NCBI RefSeq assembly: GCF_000516985.1 | Contig: NW_006917093.1 | Coordinates: 558,001 to 622,000 of the forward strand | DNA length: 64,000 nt | Origin: Pestalotiopsis fici W106-1 | Taxonomy: Eukaryota; Ascomycota; Sordariomycetes; Amphisphaeriales; Sporocadaceae | Direction of reading: 5' to 3' | Shown here: in pieces, positions 34,943-46,335 of the stretch | Numbering within the stretch: position 1 is the first letter of the stretch | Layout: every line of letters begins with the position of its first letter | Program-made: the position numbers and the translations under genes | The notes under the pieces: model-generated | Seen by the model: only the letters and a program-made list of their open reading frames with translations | What the model was told of the DNA's origin: nothing | Databases searched by the model: none

Positions 34943-36350
34943 ATGGCAAACGATGCCAATCACAATGACCGTTCAGGTCCTGTACCTGCGACCGGGTCGC
35001 AAAACGGAGATCACGCCAACGCCAATGGAACATCTCCCACCTACACAAATCCTCATCCCGGACGGGTATTTCTTAGCCGCCAGTATGTGGCCGAGGAATG
35101 GATCAATCGACAGCTTTTGCTAGTCTTTAGCGACTCTGGCAAGGAGGCGCGGGATCGCTTTGAAGGAGTCGATCTGATTGATTCTCTGGTCAATTTCTTG
35201 CAGCTGTGAGTTGACGCTTTCATCCGCCCCGTTTTTGGTCCAATACTGACTTGTGCCATCTAGTCCCATCAAGACATTTGATGCAGCCTGCACCTTCTTC
35301 CACAAGCTGCGACTCAAGCATGGAGAGAACCAGTTTAACACACAGGATGCCGCCATTGCCTGCCTCTTTGTTGCCTGCAAAGCCGAAGACACTCTCAAAA
35401 AGTCCCGGGAGATCCTCTGTGCTGCCTATAATCTTAAGATGACCAACGACCAACGATCCCCGGATGACAAGGTATGCTCTGCCCCTGTTGTTGACTCTTG
35501 GTCTCGCTTATATACTTACAAGCGTCAGCTCTTTGACAAGTCTGCTATGGTCATTCAAACTCTAGAGAGGTTGACCCTCGAGGCCATTGGTTTCGACTTT
35601 CGTTGCCGCTATCCCCAAAGCTACGTAATCAAGCTGCTCAAGCTCGTTCTGTCTTACGAGGAAGCACGTACCATTTATCCTGTTGCCCTTGACATGTCGA
35701 TAGACATGTACAAGACATACATGCCTCTGAAGAACACAAATTTTGGCATGGCCTACGCCCTTGTCGAGCTGTCCTCGAGACTCACTGGCCAACATGTTGA
35801 CAAGCTCAAGAATATTGATTATTCTCGGCACAAGGTTCCACGTATGCGAATCCGCGAGGGCATGTTGGATTTACTGGATCTCTACACCAAACATCACAAG
35901 CAGACCAAGCTCGGCTCTAGGTTTAGCCCCGACGCCTTTGTTCAAGTTAAGATCGATATCAACAAGGAAATCGAGGATTCTGGAGCTGGTGCACTTCCCC
36001 AGTGCCCCTTTCCTCTTCCTTCCAATGAAGATTTACATGCTACGCCGGTTCCGACGGACCCAAAGAGCGTGACCAACCGTTTTGTCTTCGACGTTGATGA
36101 GGCCCGCCGCGAACAAGTCACTGTACAACAGTTTTTGGAGGATGATTACGAAGAAGTCGAGATTGAGTATGAGGAGGAGATTCCAGAGCCAATCCCTGCT
36201 CGGCCGCGCGATCGTCAAAACCACGGCCATGGCGGCAACCGAGGTGGCCACAGTCATAGGGGACATCGTGGCAACGATGGTTGGGGTCGCGGCGGCGGTC
36301 GGCATGGGAATGATCGCCGCCGCCGTGGTGGAGGCGGAGGTGGCTGGTAG
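34943..36350 (+). CDS. CTK2: Cyclin of the CTD-kinase type (Ctk2-like)
   Basis: Three exons (34943-35205, 35264-35471, 35529-36350) give 430 residues. Intron 1 (gtgagt...atctag) joins FLQL-PIKTF. Intron 2 (35472-35528, gtatgc...cgtcag) is 57 bp, in frame and stop-free, so the unspliced frame also reads through. Two cyclin boxes are visible: about 30-150 (SRQYVAEEWINRQ, AACTFFHKLRLKHG, AIACLFVACKAEDTLKK) and 160-260 (LEAIGFDFRCRYPQSYVIK, AYALVELSSRL). The acidic stretch EDDYEEVEIEYEEEIPE is followed by an RGG/Gly-His-rich tail (GGNRGGHSHRGH and on). Ctk2-like cyclins partner a CDK that phosphorylates the RNA polymerase II C-terminal domain. A cyclin of the BUR2/Pch1 group is the main alternative. 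Start at 34943; an in-frame ATG at 34835 lies in probable leader. Confidence 0.83.
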
Positions 36351-36950
36351 ACATGTCTCTTTGCCATGCATAATTTTGGCGTTTGGAAAGGAAAGGATTG
36401 ATACCCCCATGTGCTTAGGAATTACTGATCATTGTCATTGCATTCATTTCTTGTATTGATGCCGGATTCAATACAACGCCGTTGCCAGACAAAAAGGTCA
36501 AAAACAGACTGGACTTGAGCGGAGCCGTGTGCACATATTGCAACTTTCAGATCTCTGGAGATGATTTTAAAAGGAAACATTTATCATGCTCGTCTGCTGC
36601 TAAACCCTGCTGCAGATTACTCGGTAAACCTCAAACAAGAGGAGACTTGCGTCAACTTTTATTATGACGCATGAATCTTGATATAGAATTACTTCCGATA
36701 GAAGATGTTCGTCCTCGGCAAACACTAGCAAACCTGGTTTCGACAAGGGATACTCAAAATCCCTCCAATCGGCACAATTCCTGATCACGGAGCCGGCACA
36801 CCGTATTCCTATTTCCGGATTCGCCTCTTCCGGGAAATCTGCGACCCTTGGACATGAGAAATGGTCAAAAAGTTGACGGCTTTGCTGTTTATCTACATGT
36901 TAGCCCTTGACCTCTGCATTGCTTACTCTCGAGCCAAATCAGGTCCAAAA
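36351..36950. other. Intergenic region
   Basis: 600 bp with no gene seen. In-frame ATG 36861 upstream of the GH30 start would bury the signal peptide, so it was not used. Confidence 0.4.
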
Positions 36951-38389
36951 ATGACAGCTCAAACCCGGTTCTTGGCTCTCGCGGCCCTTGCCGCCACGGC
37001 TGCCGGTCAAACAGCCATTACGGTCGATACAGCAACCACATACCAAACGATTGATGGTTTCGGATTCTCTCAAGCATTTGGTCGAGCTTCAGAGTTCGAA
37101 GCTGCCAATGCCACCACTGCCAAAACGGCTTTGGATTATCTGTTCAGCACGACTACTGGTGCAGGATTCTCCATCATTCGCAATCGGATAGGCTCCAACG
37201 GGACTGGGGACAGTATTGAGCCGAACAGTCCGGGCTCCAATACCAGTACTCCAACCTATGTGTGGGATGGCGACGACAGTGGCCAGGTCTGGTTCACCAA
37301 GCAGGCTGTCAGTTATGGCGTAAAGACTATATATGCCGATGCGTGGAGCGCGCCGGGCTTTATGAAAACGAGCGGAAGCGATCAGTTACCGGGGTAAGAT
37401 TCTCTTTGATGCCAAACAACTGCAAGACTCGGTCCTTACTTGAACCCAGATATCTATGTGGTACAACTGGCCACACGTGCAGCACGGGAGACTGGAAGCA
37501 AGCATACGCCGACTTTCTTGTTCAATATGTCGAGTATTATGCGCAGGAAGGGCTTACTATAACCCACCTCGGATTTTTAAACGAGCCAGATTATCAAGTC
37601 TCGTACTCGCAGATGCAGATTAGCAGCAACGGCCAAGAAGCCATAGACTTTATCCCGATCCTCCATGACGCAGTGGAAGACGCTGGTCTGGATGTTGCCA
37701 TTGCCTGCTGCGACCCCGTCGGCTGGAACACTCAGGCTACGTATACCACAGCATTGGTCAATGCTGGTTCGACGGATTACCTCGGCGTCATCACCTCGCA
37801 CAGTTACAGCTATGATGCCACGACGCCGCTGAACCAGACGGCCCTGCCAAAGTGGAACACGGAAGGCGGCCCGTCATCTGCCTTTACGACTACATGGTAC
37901 AGTTCCGGGGCGGACAATGAGGGTTTCACATGGGCCAACAAGCTCGCCGTCGCCATGGTGAATGCGCAGCTATCCGCGTACCTGTTCTGGGAGGGCTTCG
38001 AGATTGAGCAGAGCCAGTCGGGCGCCCACCTCGTCGACGCCATTGACGGCGTCAACCCGACGCCGAGCGGCATCTTTTGGGCCTTTGCCATGTGGTCGCG
38101 GTACATTCGTCCAGGCGCCACGATGCTGGGCACGTCGGGGTCCATTACGAGCGTCATTACGGGGGCTTTTCAAAACACAGACGGCAGTGTGGTGCTCGTC
38201 TTTACCAATAGTGGGACAAGCAGCCAGTCAGCCGCCGTGTCCTTTAGTGGCTTTACGGCAGCCTCTGCTGATGCTTGGCTGACTGACCAGAGCAACACCT
38301 TTGCATCTACTGATGCGGCTCTCGCAGACGGCGTAGTCACTGTATCCGTACCAGCAAAGGGCGTCGTCACAGTCAAATTGACCTCGTAA
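36951..38389 (+). CDS. Secreted GH30 endo-glycanase (beta-1,6-galactanase/glucanase type)
   Basis: Two exons, 36951-37393 and 37450-38389, give 460 residues. The intron (gtaaga...acccag) joins DQLPG-YLCGTTGHTC. A signal peptide occupies residues 1-19 (LALAALAATAAG). The fold starts with the GH30 motif IDGFGFSQAFGRAS (about 30-43). Acid/base is Glu193 in LNEPDYQ; nucleophile is Glu286 in WNTEGGPSSA. The C-terminal 80 residues form the beta-sandwich side domain (VVLVFTNSGTSSQSAAVSF). The closest described enzymes are fungal endo-beta-1,6-galactanases of family 30, which act on arabinogalactan side chains; endo-beta-1,6-glucanase is the alternative. It is convergent with the alpha/beta hydrolase gene (200 bp between stops). 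Confidence 0.88.
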
Positions 38390-38589
38390 ACAAAATGTGC
38401 AAGTTGCAAATCGGGGCAGCACAAAACCAAATAGAGGACTTCCCTCTTGAATAGAATTACGGAGTATTTTGGTAGCATACGGCTATTTGCATAGCCTTGC
38501 CAACAGTGTAAACATTTTTGTATCTCTACAGTATTGTTTCCGTATTGCACAGCGTTGAGAGTTGATCTTCAAGTCAAACACTTTTCGCC

Positions 38590-39468
38590 TCATGTGCTTC
38601 TCTCAAGCAGGCCATTCTGCGTCAGCCAAGCTTCACATAACGAGGGCCACTTTGAGACCGGCAATCCCTCCGTGTCAATGCCAAATCCGTGCGGTGCATC
38701 GGCAAATACATGCAATTCAACGGAACCCCCAACCTTTCCAATCCCCTCTGCTAACCGGTAGGCATTCACCACTGGAACGACGGGATCATTCCCGGAATAC
38801 ACGATAAAAGTAGGCGGCACCGGCAGGCTCACCTGTACGTCTGGCTGGACGACATTGTACAAGGTCTGCTTCTCCGGCGGTTCCAAAGGCGCCTTGTTTG
38901 GCACAATGGTACGACCAACGGCATTTGTAGAAATGGGACCATAGCCAATAATGGCAAACTTGAGCCGCGGCGGCGGAGAGGGCGAGGAGGACGTCCACAT
39001 GCTGGGGTACTCGGCCAGCAGCGCCGCCCCGAGATGGCCTCCAGACGACAGACCGCACACCCCCAGCCCGTTTGGCACCTTGGCCCTCTCCTCCATCAGG
39101 CCGAGCGCGCGCCGGGCATCGTCGAGCGGTGCCTGAGGACCCGATTCGGCCGTGGGGAACCGGTGCACCAGCACAAAGGCGTGGAACCCAAGTCCCGCCA
39201 GCCACCGCGCCACGGCGATTCCCTCTCTGCCCACCATGAGCTGCGTGTAGCCGCCCCCTCCCAGAATGAGCACTCCACGACCATTATCACTCTGGGTCGT
39301 CGTCGTCGTGGCTGGGCGGAAGCCAAAGAGCCAGGGCCGCTGCACCTTGGTCACCACGGCAGTGTCGAGGGTGCCGTCCGGCTGCTCGACCTGAAAAGCT
39401 CCTTCTAATGGCTCATTGTCGTAAAGAGGCCATTTATAATCTGGAGATGACTCGAGCACGGCGGTCAT
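38590..39468 (-). CDS. Alpha/beta hydrolase (esterase/lipase fold)
   Basis: Single exon, 292 residues, no signal peptide, so probably cytosolic. The fold shows an oxyanion-region motif GGGGYTQL (near 70), the nucleophile elbow GLSSGG (Ser141), Asp228 in YSGNDPVVP and His260 in ADAPHGFG, which together complete the triad. The order and spacing fit the BD-FAE/alpha/beta hydrolase fold-3 esterases; the natural substrate cannot be read from sequence. The start is the ATG at 39468; an upstream in-frame TTG at 39504 is not a plausible start. Confidence 0.85.
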   Translation of the reverse strand: MTAVLESSPDYKWPLYDNEPLEGAFQVEQPDGTLDTAVVTKVQRPWLFGFRPATTTTTQSDNGRGVLILGGGGYTQLMVGREGIAVARWLAGLGFHAFVLVHRFPTAESGPQAPLDDARRALGLMEERAKVPNGLGVCGLSSGGHLGAALLAEYPSMWTSSSPSPPPRLKFAIIGYGPISTNAVGRTIVPNKAPLEPPEKQTLYNVVQPDVQVSLPVPPTFIVYSGNDPVVPVVNAYRLAEGIGKVGGSVELHVFADAPHGFGIDTEGLPVSKWPSLCEAWLTQNGLLERST

Positions 39469-39893
39469 TTTGGATCCATTCACCCGCGTCAGAATGGTGA
39501 GCAATAAAGTAACTCTGGGTTCTCCTTGTTTGGTGGACTATTCCTGTTTCTTTGTATACCTTTATTATAATCTATACACCACGTACCAAGCAAGTGTGAA
39601 AGTGGATCAACATTGCATGATTCTCTACTCAATCAGCAACACAATGATATACCGAGACAATTTGCTATTACACCGAACTGTTCATCACTTAGTTAGGGAC
39701 CAAGCATATTTTCCACCAATCAAAAACGTGTATTAGGCTTGCACTATCCATTCGATAATCGACGAGAAACCATGGTATTGTTGATAAAGTATACTTGCTC
39801 AACTTGGTCGTGAGCCTTTCTTACTAGCCCGTAACATCAAACTTGCTTACCATTCAAAACATGTAGGAAACAATTGACCTCTACACTACAAAC
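39469..39893. other. Intergenic region
   Basis: 425 bp, AT-rich; nothing recognised. Confidence 0.4.
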
Positions 39894-40436
39894 CTACCTG
39901 AGCATTTCAGTCTTGAGCAGCCAAGCGGTTCTCTGGTCCGTAATGACGCCGTTGAACTGTTCAATCTCTGCCCGGCACGCCTCAATCCTCTTCCTGGCAT
40001 CACTATTCACCAGGTCAATATGCTCGCAGGCGGCAGCCTGAACAAGACGGTTATCATCAAGAGCAGTAAAGTACCTCCAATAACTCTCGAGACCACCGAG
40101 CTCGTCCTCGAGGGCCCACAGCCCATCGCGGTGCAACCGGCCCAGACGTCCGTCGCGCATGTAATCGCGCGAGTAGGCGGCCTGGAACTCGACGAGCCGG
40201 CGCAGCCAGGCCGAGTACTCGCCCCCGAACCGCGCGGCGAGCCACGCCGACTCCTGGTCGTCGGCCAGGGCCACGACGCTGCGCAGCAGCTCGATACGCT
40301 GGCGATCCGGGACGGCGCGCGGGTTGGCGGAAAAGTCCTTGACTCGTCGCTGCAGGGACCATTCGCTGAACCATCTGCCGAGTTTGCTGCTACCAGGCGG
40401 CGCTGCCGTCTCAGTTCTGCTCTCGATTCTAGACAT
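39894..40436 (-). CDS. Unassigned 180-residue protein
   Basis: Single exon. The protein is helical and charged, rich in Arg, Glu and Leu, with Trp/Tyr-rich runs such as WFSEWSLQRRV and LESYWRYFTALDD, and no signal peptide or membrane span. I chose the ATG at 40436 (MSRIESRT); the frame stays open upstream to 40667 but through AT-rich leader. The coding part is distinctly GC-rich against AT-rich flanks, which supports a real gene. The strong GC bias also produces a shadow ORF on the other strand. Family not recognised. Confidence 0.65.
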   Translation of the reverse strand: MSRIESRTETAAPPGSSKLGRWFSEWSLQRRVKDFSANPRAVPDRQRIELLRSVVALADDQESAWLAARFGGEYSAWLRRLVEFQAAYSRDYMRDGRLGRLHRDGLWALEDELGGLESYWRYFTALDDNRLVQAAACEHIDLVNSDARKRIEACRAEIEQFNGVITDQRTAWLLKTEMLR

Positions 40437-40829
40437 GACTTTGATGCTTAGAGTATAGATGGGATTTGAAGACAGCCAATGGGTGATCCCTTGGGCGACA
40501 GATCTTGTGATAGATGAAATGCTAATGCGTTTTACAATAATTCCAGGGTGAGAGCTAGAAGAATGTGTATTTATGAGTCTCATGATACAATGGCAGGGAA
40601 TAATCTCTTTGTAGTCAGCAGCGGCATTGTCCAACAAAGTCTCATTCACCTGAAAAGGGATAAACAATCCTTTATTCAGGTAATCCTAGGATCTAATTAG
40701 TGTTCTAGAATATATCAGGAGGTCAAATGACGTAAGGTGCGCCTTGGCTTCAGGATGGTGTTTTGCAGTGTGTGTGAATTATATGCTATAGAAAACAAAA
40801 CACATCTAAATTTGAAATGACATCTTTCT
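40437..40829. other. Intergenic region
   Basis: 393 bp, AT-rich; upstream flank of the orphan gene and 3' flank of the GST gene. Nothing else recognised. Confidence 0.4.
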
Positions 40830-42311
40830 CTACGACTTGTAGGCCTTGACCACGGGCACCTCCTCGTCCAAAGGCAGGATATCGGGCAATGGTCCAACGG
40901 GAGCTATCGAGAAGGGGTTGATTTGCGTGTGACTCTTGGTGTAGTGGTTCTTGATGTGCAAAAAGTTGGTCGTCTTCTTAAAGGCTGGGTCGTTCCAGTA
41001 AAGGTTACGCATCCACTTGTGAATGGCAGGATAACCGGAGCGAATGTCCCGGATGTTGCACTTGAAGTGCTGGACATAGACGGGATCAAAACGGATGAGG
41101 GTACAGAATCTAAAAAAGTGTTCAATGTCAGCTTAGGAAACTTAAGTGTAAGGCCTGCCTTGATCTGTGAGGCAGTAAGAAAAAACTCACACTCGAATAT
41201 CCGTTTCAGTCAGAACATCTCCAAAGTAGTACGGTCCCTTGCCATTCTTGAGGTGTTCCTCGACGCGGTCAAGAGCCTCAAACAGCTTGACGACATTCTT
41301 CTCGTACGCCTCCTGCGTCGTGGCAAATCCGCTCTTGTAGACGCCATTGTTGATCTGGTCATAGGTCCACTCGCCGACCTCGTCAATGTCCTTGCGCAGG
41401 GCCTCGGGGTACAGGTCAATGGCGGCCTTGTCGGCGGGGAGCTGGTCGTTGAAGACGGTGCCCAGCATGCGCAGGATCTCGGACGACTCGTTGTTGACAA
41501 TGGTCTGCTGCACCTTGTCGTACAGCACGGGCACGGTGAAGCGGCCCGAGTAGTCTGGGTCGGCGGCAAAGTAAATCTCCCGTAGGTGCGTGATCTTTTC
41601 ATGGCCGGGAACCGGGTCCGGGATTACGTTTTCACCCTCGGCGTCCGTGTCTTCCGAAGTTGGGAAACGCCAGCCTTTATACGCACCAATGAATCATCAG
41701 TCATGTGTCCTAGATGATGTTTTGACGTCAAAGATTATAACTCACCTTTCTCACCCATGTGCCAATGCACAACCGAAAAACTGATAAAGTCCTCAAGACC
41801 TTTGATGCTGCGAGCAATCAGGGCCCGGCACGCCCACGGGCAAGCATAGCTGACATAGAGGTGGTAGCGGCCCTTTTCGGGAGGGAACTTTGCGCCCGCC
41901 TCCGTGGAGATGAAATCGCGGAACGAGCTGGCCGGGCGCTTGAACTCTCCGCTCTTGTCGCCGGGCTTGACCCAGTCGGTGATTTTGGTACCTGATGAGG
42001 ACTATATAATGTTTGGTCAGACGATGGGGATGTTGTCAACGCAAAGAGGGAAAGAATAAATCCAAGACATTGAGCGTCACATGATTACTCACCATTCTGA
42101 CTGGTACAACTAAATGCTTTGGCGTAGTTGCTCCAACTCCTCCTGCTGCAAAGTGTGACTTTGAAAGCAACGCTGGTTGAGACTTGATGGCTTTCGAGGT
42201 AGTGAAATTCTTGGCCTGCGGTATACTTGCGAATAACCTTATTGCGCTTTGTCTATATAACTCGACACGACTGTAAGAAGTGACAATGCGAGCAGCGGCT
42301 CTATGGTTCAT
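40830..42311 (-). CDS. Xi-class glutathione transferase / glutathionyl-hydroquinone reductase
   Basis: Four exons (42311-42093, 42001-41746, 41674-41191, 41109-40830) give 412 residues, with all phases matching and gtgagt donors at all three introns. The enzyme reduces glutathionyl-hydroquinones using a catalytic cysteine (yeast Ecm4, bacterial YqjG). The active-site motif is YACPWACR with Cys127, typical of the xi class. The C-terminal helical domain follows ([58 protein letters not shown]). Residues 1-60 are extra: basic, without acidic residues except one Glu ([23 protein letters not shown]), which resembles a mitochondrial presequence. A downstream start within exon 2 is not available as ATG, so the extended form is likely the main product. 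Confidence 0.88.
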
Positions 42312-43026
42312 GAGCTCAGCTGGACCTTTTTTGGAAAATGAGGGGTACGAATGCTACTATCGGAAGGACCCTGACAATCGCTTATATATGTACCTAGACA
42401 AGACAAGGACGAATGATCGGCCGATAGTCAGCATTGACAATGTCTTACGAGACTTGAATCAACTCCAGTAAATGTGAATGACTAAGGCTGATGTAGGTGC
42501 GATGAAAGCTTCATGTCAGTCAGTTCCTGTCGATCTCTAATCGTGACGTAAAACGACCTAGATTAGACAGTATGGATCCTCCCCACCGGCTGTCGCAGTT
42601 ATGTAAGTCATCACTAATCCAACAGCTTCCATCAGTCAGACGGCTACTATTTCGTATTGGGCGGCACTAGCCCGCAAAATTGCCTGCGCTAGATGGAGCA
42701 TAGTTTCGGCTCAGCCCGAGAGGATTCCAGAGCCCCCAAGACTGAACTGATGCCATAATTATTAGAGGATATATCGTCTCTTCTGGTGGGTTGGTTTAAG
42801 CAGTCAAGGAAAAAGAAGTTGATGGAGACTTCAGGTGTTATGTTGTGAGAAGAGTCTATTTTGTGACGACTTAACGGCGTCTTGATTGCTTGGTCGCGAT
42901 CCCGTATCAATGTTACGCCCTGGTTGACAAAGCTAAATACAAACTGGCCCAAACTACGGTCTACTCCTTGAGGCCCCCTTCATCTATGGGCGTCGTAACA
43001 AGAATCAAACAATTCCAAGTGACCAT
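42312..43026. other. Intergenic region
   Basis: About 715 bp with no gene supported; promoter of the GST gene and 3' flank of UBA1. Confidence 0.4.
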
Positions 43027-46000
43027 CTACCTAATTCTGCACTTGATGTAGGGAACCTCGACGTCTTCGTCATCCAAATCCTCAGCCACCATTTCAAAGA
43101 TGACCTCCTTTTGGTGCTCGGGAATTGGCTTCTTTGAGACAAACTCAACCAACTTGCTCAGCGGGAGTTCCAATCGTTCCTTGAGCTTCGCCGGGGGGAA
43201 GAAGGAGGCGTACAGCAGACTGACACCCGAGCTCAACATGGAAATGTTCAGACCCTGCTTCTCAAAGTGTGCAATCAGCTCCTTCAAGGTAATGTCGTTG
43301 ACCTCGAACCGATCCCAAATCTTGTCGAGAGTCACCTTGCCGTTAGGTCCCTTGTACTCAACCTTGGGACTGGCAATGGGCTCGCTGAAGCCAAAGAAGG
43401 GCAGTGCTAGGTTGATAAAGCCATTCTTGTACTGCTCAATGTCGTCCTTGCCGTCAATAATCTTGAAGAGCTCGAGAACGACGAGACCAGTCACCAGAGC
43501 CGTCGTGGTTGCAATGGCAGGAATAATCTTGCCCGCAATGAACTTGGTCTTGTGTCGATCGGCCTGCTCAATCTTGTAGTTCTCGGCGCGCAAGTTGCTA
43601 GCGGCAGTGATAAAGTCAATGTGATGATTCGTGTCATCGTCCTTCTCGAATTCAACAGGTGTGAGCTTGAAGCCAGCCATCTTACTAGCAGGTGGCAAGC
43701 TCTTTGCGATTTCCTGAAGCTCATCGCCATCATCGAAGCTGCTGGTGTTTGGATCCTAAAACAACAGTTAGCACTGCTCTCCTGTAAATTCGTCACGCAT
43801 TCATCTTACCGGATCACTATCCTTCTCTTGAATCTTGACATTCGAGTCAGGCGAGAAGTCGGGGACGATCACGTTATCGAGCACCTTGAGGTAGGTTGCC
43901 TTGTCAACTCCCTTAGTGTTAATGTTGTAGTTGAAAGCGTGCAAGTTGGCAGCAGCCACCACGAATCCGAAGTGGGTTGGGTTCTTGGGGTCGAACTTGA
44001 GCGGGTCAGGAGCACGCTTCGGGCCAGACCAGAAAGGCTGACCTGAAGACGAGGTCGAATCCTTGGGAAAGTTGTAAAGCAGCTGCTGAATAGCATTGTT
44101 GTACTGCTTTTCAAACAGCGTACGGGCCCAGATGATGCAGTCCTCGAAGCTCAATGGCTTGTCAGTCACCAAATAGTCTCGAATAGTTTCCAAGGTAGCC
44201 TTTTCGTTGCCGCCCTGCTTCAATGTTGCCTCAAGATAGTTGGGCTGCGTCAAGTAGAGGTTGACGGTCTCAGGCGACTTGACAAAGGAAGTCTCGAAAA
44301 GCTCACGAGCCCAGGCAATGGTGTGCTCAATCTTGTTGGGGAAACTCCTCAGAGTGCACATGGGGAATGACTGCTCGGGCGGATCCTGGGAAGATGAGTA
44401 CGACTCGGTCAACTTGGGCAAAACGACCTGAGTGTTTCCCTTGGTGCCCAGTGTGCCGCTCTCGAGGAGGGGCTTGTGGAAGAAGACACATCTGCGGTCG
44501 ACATAGGTTCTTGCTTCGACATTGTCAAGCGCGTTTGTCACACCGTCCAGGTTGCCCCAGAATTCCTCATTGAAGATTTCCTCAGTCTCTGGGCTCACGC
44601 GGTCCTTAAGGCAGACGATATGTCCCTCGAGATCGGGGTTCATGGCCTGTACGGCCCTGGCGGCACAGTCACTCTTCATTCCACCCACATCCTTGGCACG
44701 GAACAAGAATTGACGGTTCAGATTGCTCTTTTCGATCGAGTCCATATCAGTAATAGTGATTTGACCCTTGGGGCCGACTCCAAGACCAATCATGGCCCAG
44801 TTCTTGAGCATCTCGCAACCAATGGCTCCAGCACCAACCAGGAACTGCCGGATATTGCCCAGCTTCTCTTGGTACTCCTTACCAAAGACTGCAATCTGTC
44901 CATCGTAGCGCGAACCAATGGGCTTGCAAAGCTCCTCAGAGCGCTTGGTGCTGGTGGGTAGCGACTCGAGAGAGTCAAAGTAGAGCCACTGCTTGATGGG
45001 GTGGAACTTGCCCGAGACAGCCTTGAGGACTTCTTGGGCAGTAAGACCACCGAACAATGCAGCCATGGGGTTGAGGTCACCAGTCGCCTGGTAGCTGAGC
45101 TCCTTGATGAGCTTCTCGTCAATCTCAACGTCGAGCTTCTCTGCTTCAGCAAAAGCCTTGGCCGATGCAACCAGGACAATGGCATCTTCCTCATTCATGG
45201 GACGAGGGCGGCGGCCCTTGGTCTGCGAGAAAGCGTGGAGGGCTTGGAAGCCAATGTGCAATTGCTGAGGCCTGTCGAACTTGGCAAAATCTGACATGAG
45301 AAACTCGGGATCCTTGATGGCGGAAGAAATGGGCTTAAAGTCCAGGAATTTGGGCATCTTGACCTGTTGGTAAAGTCCACCGCGCTTGTACTGTCCAAGA
45401 CCAGACACATCTCCAATGGAGAATGTGTAAGGGCCCTTGACTGTAATCTTTCTCGGCTCTGAGGAGTTCAAGCCCTCCATGCCTTCGACCTCGGTGAAAG
45501 TGACGTAGTCACCATCTTCAAGACCGTGTCGTGTCTCGTCCAGAGCCGACACCACACCTTCCTCGTCGATATCAGCGACGATGCCATTAAGGGGATTCTC
45601 GCCGGTCGAGTCGAGGACGGTGAACTTTTTGCCAAAGTCGCAGAATATCGAGGCAAAGAGACCAAATGTATCGGCGCAAACGACGTAGATGCCCTTGGAG
45701 TGACAGTAATCGCCGATAGCGAGCTGCAGGTGCAACGGGGTATTTGTAAGCACGACAACCTGGTACTTGTCGAACTGGGAAAGATTGTCGCCTAGCCCGG
45801 CAGACTGGTGGACGTTGACGGGTGTGTAGGCATTCAGCTCGGCGACTCGTGGAGCAGTCACAGCGTCTCGTGGCTGGCCGACGTCTTCGGTGTGTAGGAA
45901 GAACTGGGCAGAAAGGTCGGCGATGGCAACGGGCTCGGGATCGTACAAGGTCAGGCTCTTGACGCCAGCAAGAGCAATATTCTTGGCAATCTCAACACCC

Positions 46001-46335
46001 AAACCCTTCAAGCCAACGATGAGGATGTTGGAGGCTCCCATGCGCTTCATGGCCTCGTGTCCGAGCACGTAGAGCTGTCTGCTGTAGAGGGACTCGTCAA
46101 TCTCGCTGCCAGTGCCGACCACCGACTCGTCGACCTGGAGTCGGGTGACCAGGTCGACCTGCGGCGGGGTCGTCATGTTTGTGTCCTGGTTCGAGCACGA
46201 CGGGTTAGTATGCGGTGTAGACAATGTAGTCAAACATGGAAACAAGATCTCATCGACTTCAACAGCTGTCAAAGCTTGAACCAGCCTCGAAAGCGTTGGA
46301 GATGATGGGCGAGGAGGGGGACAACTTACGGTCAT
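43027..46335 (-). CDS. UBA1: Ubiquitin-activating enzyme E1
   Basis: Activates ubiquitin by adenylation and thioester formation, feeding all ubiquitin pathways; cytosolic and nuclear. Three coding exons: 46335-46330 (six bases, Met-Thr), 46185-43810 and 43755-43027, giving 1036 residues, the usual E1 length. Intron 1 is 144 bp (gtaagt...accag), intron 2 is 54 bp (gtaaga...tttag). The inactive adenylation half begins [19 protein letters not shown] and [18 protein letters not shown]. The active half has [16 protein letters not shown] and [17 protein letters not shown]. The catalytic cysteine is Cys612 in [10 protein letters not shown]. The C-terminal ubiquitin-fold domain ends VPYIKCRIR. If the first exon is not used, translation can start at the ATG at 46176 and lose only five residues. 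Confidence 0.95.

Noticed and set aside
36861..36950. Upstream in-frame ATG of the GH30 gene
   Set aside because: It would put 30 residues before a clear signal peptide that begins at 36951.
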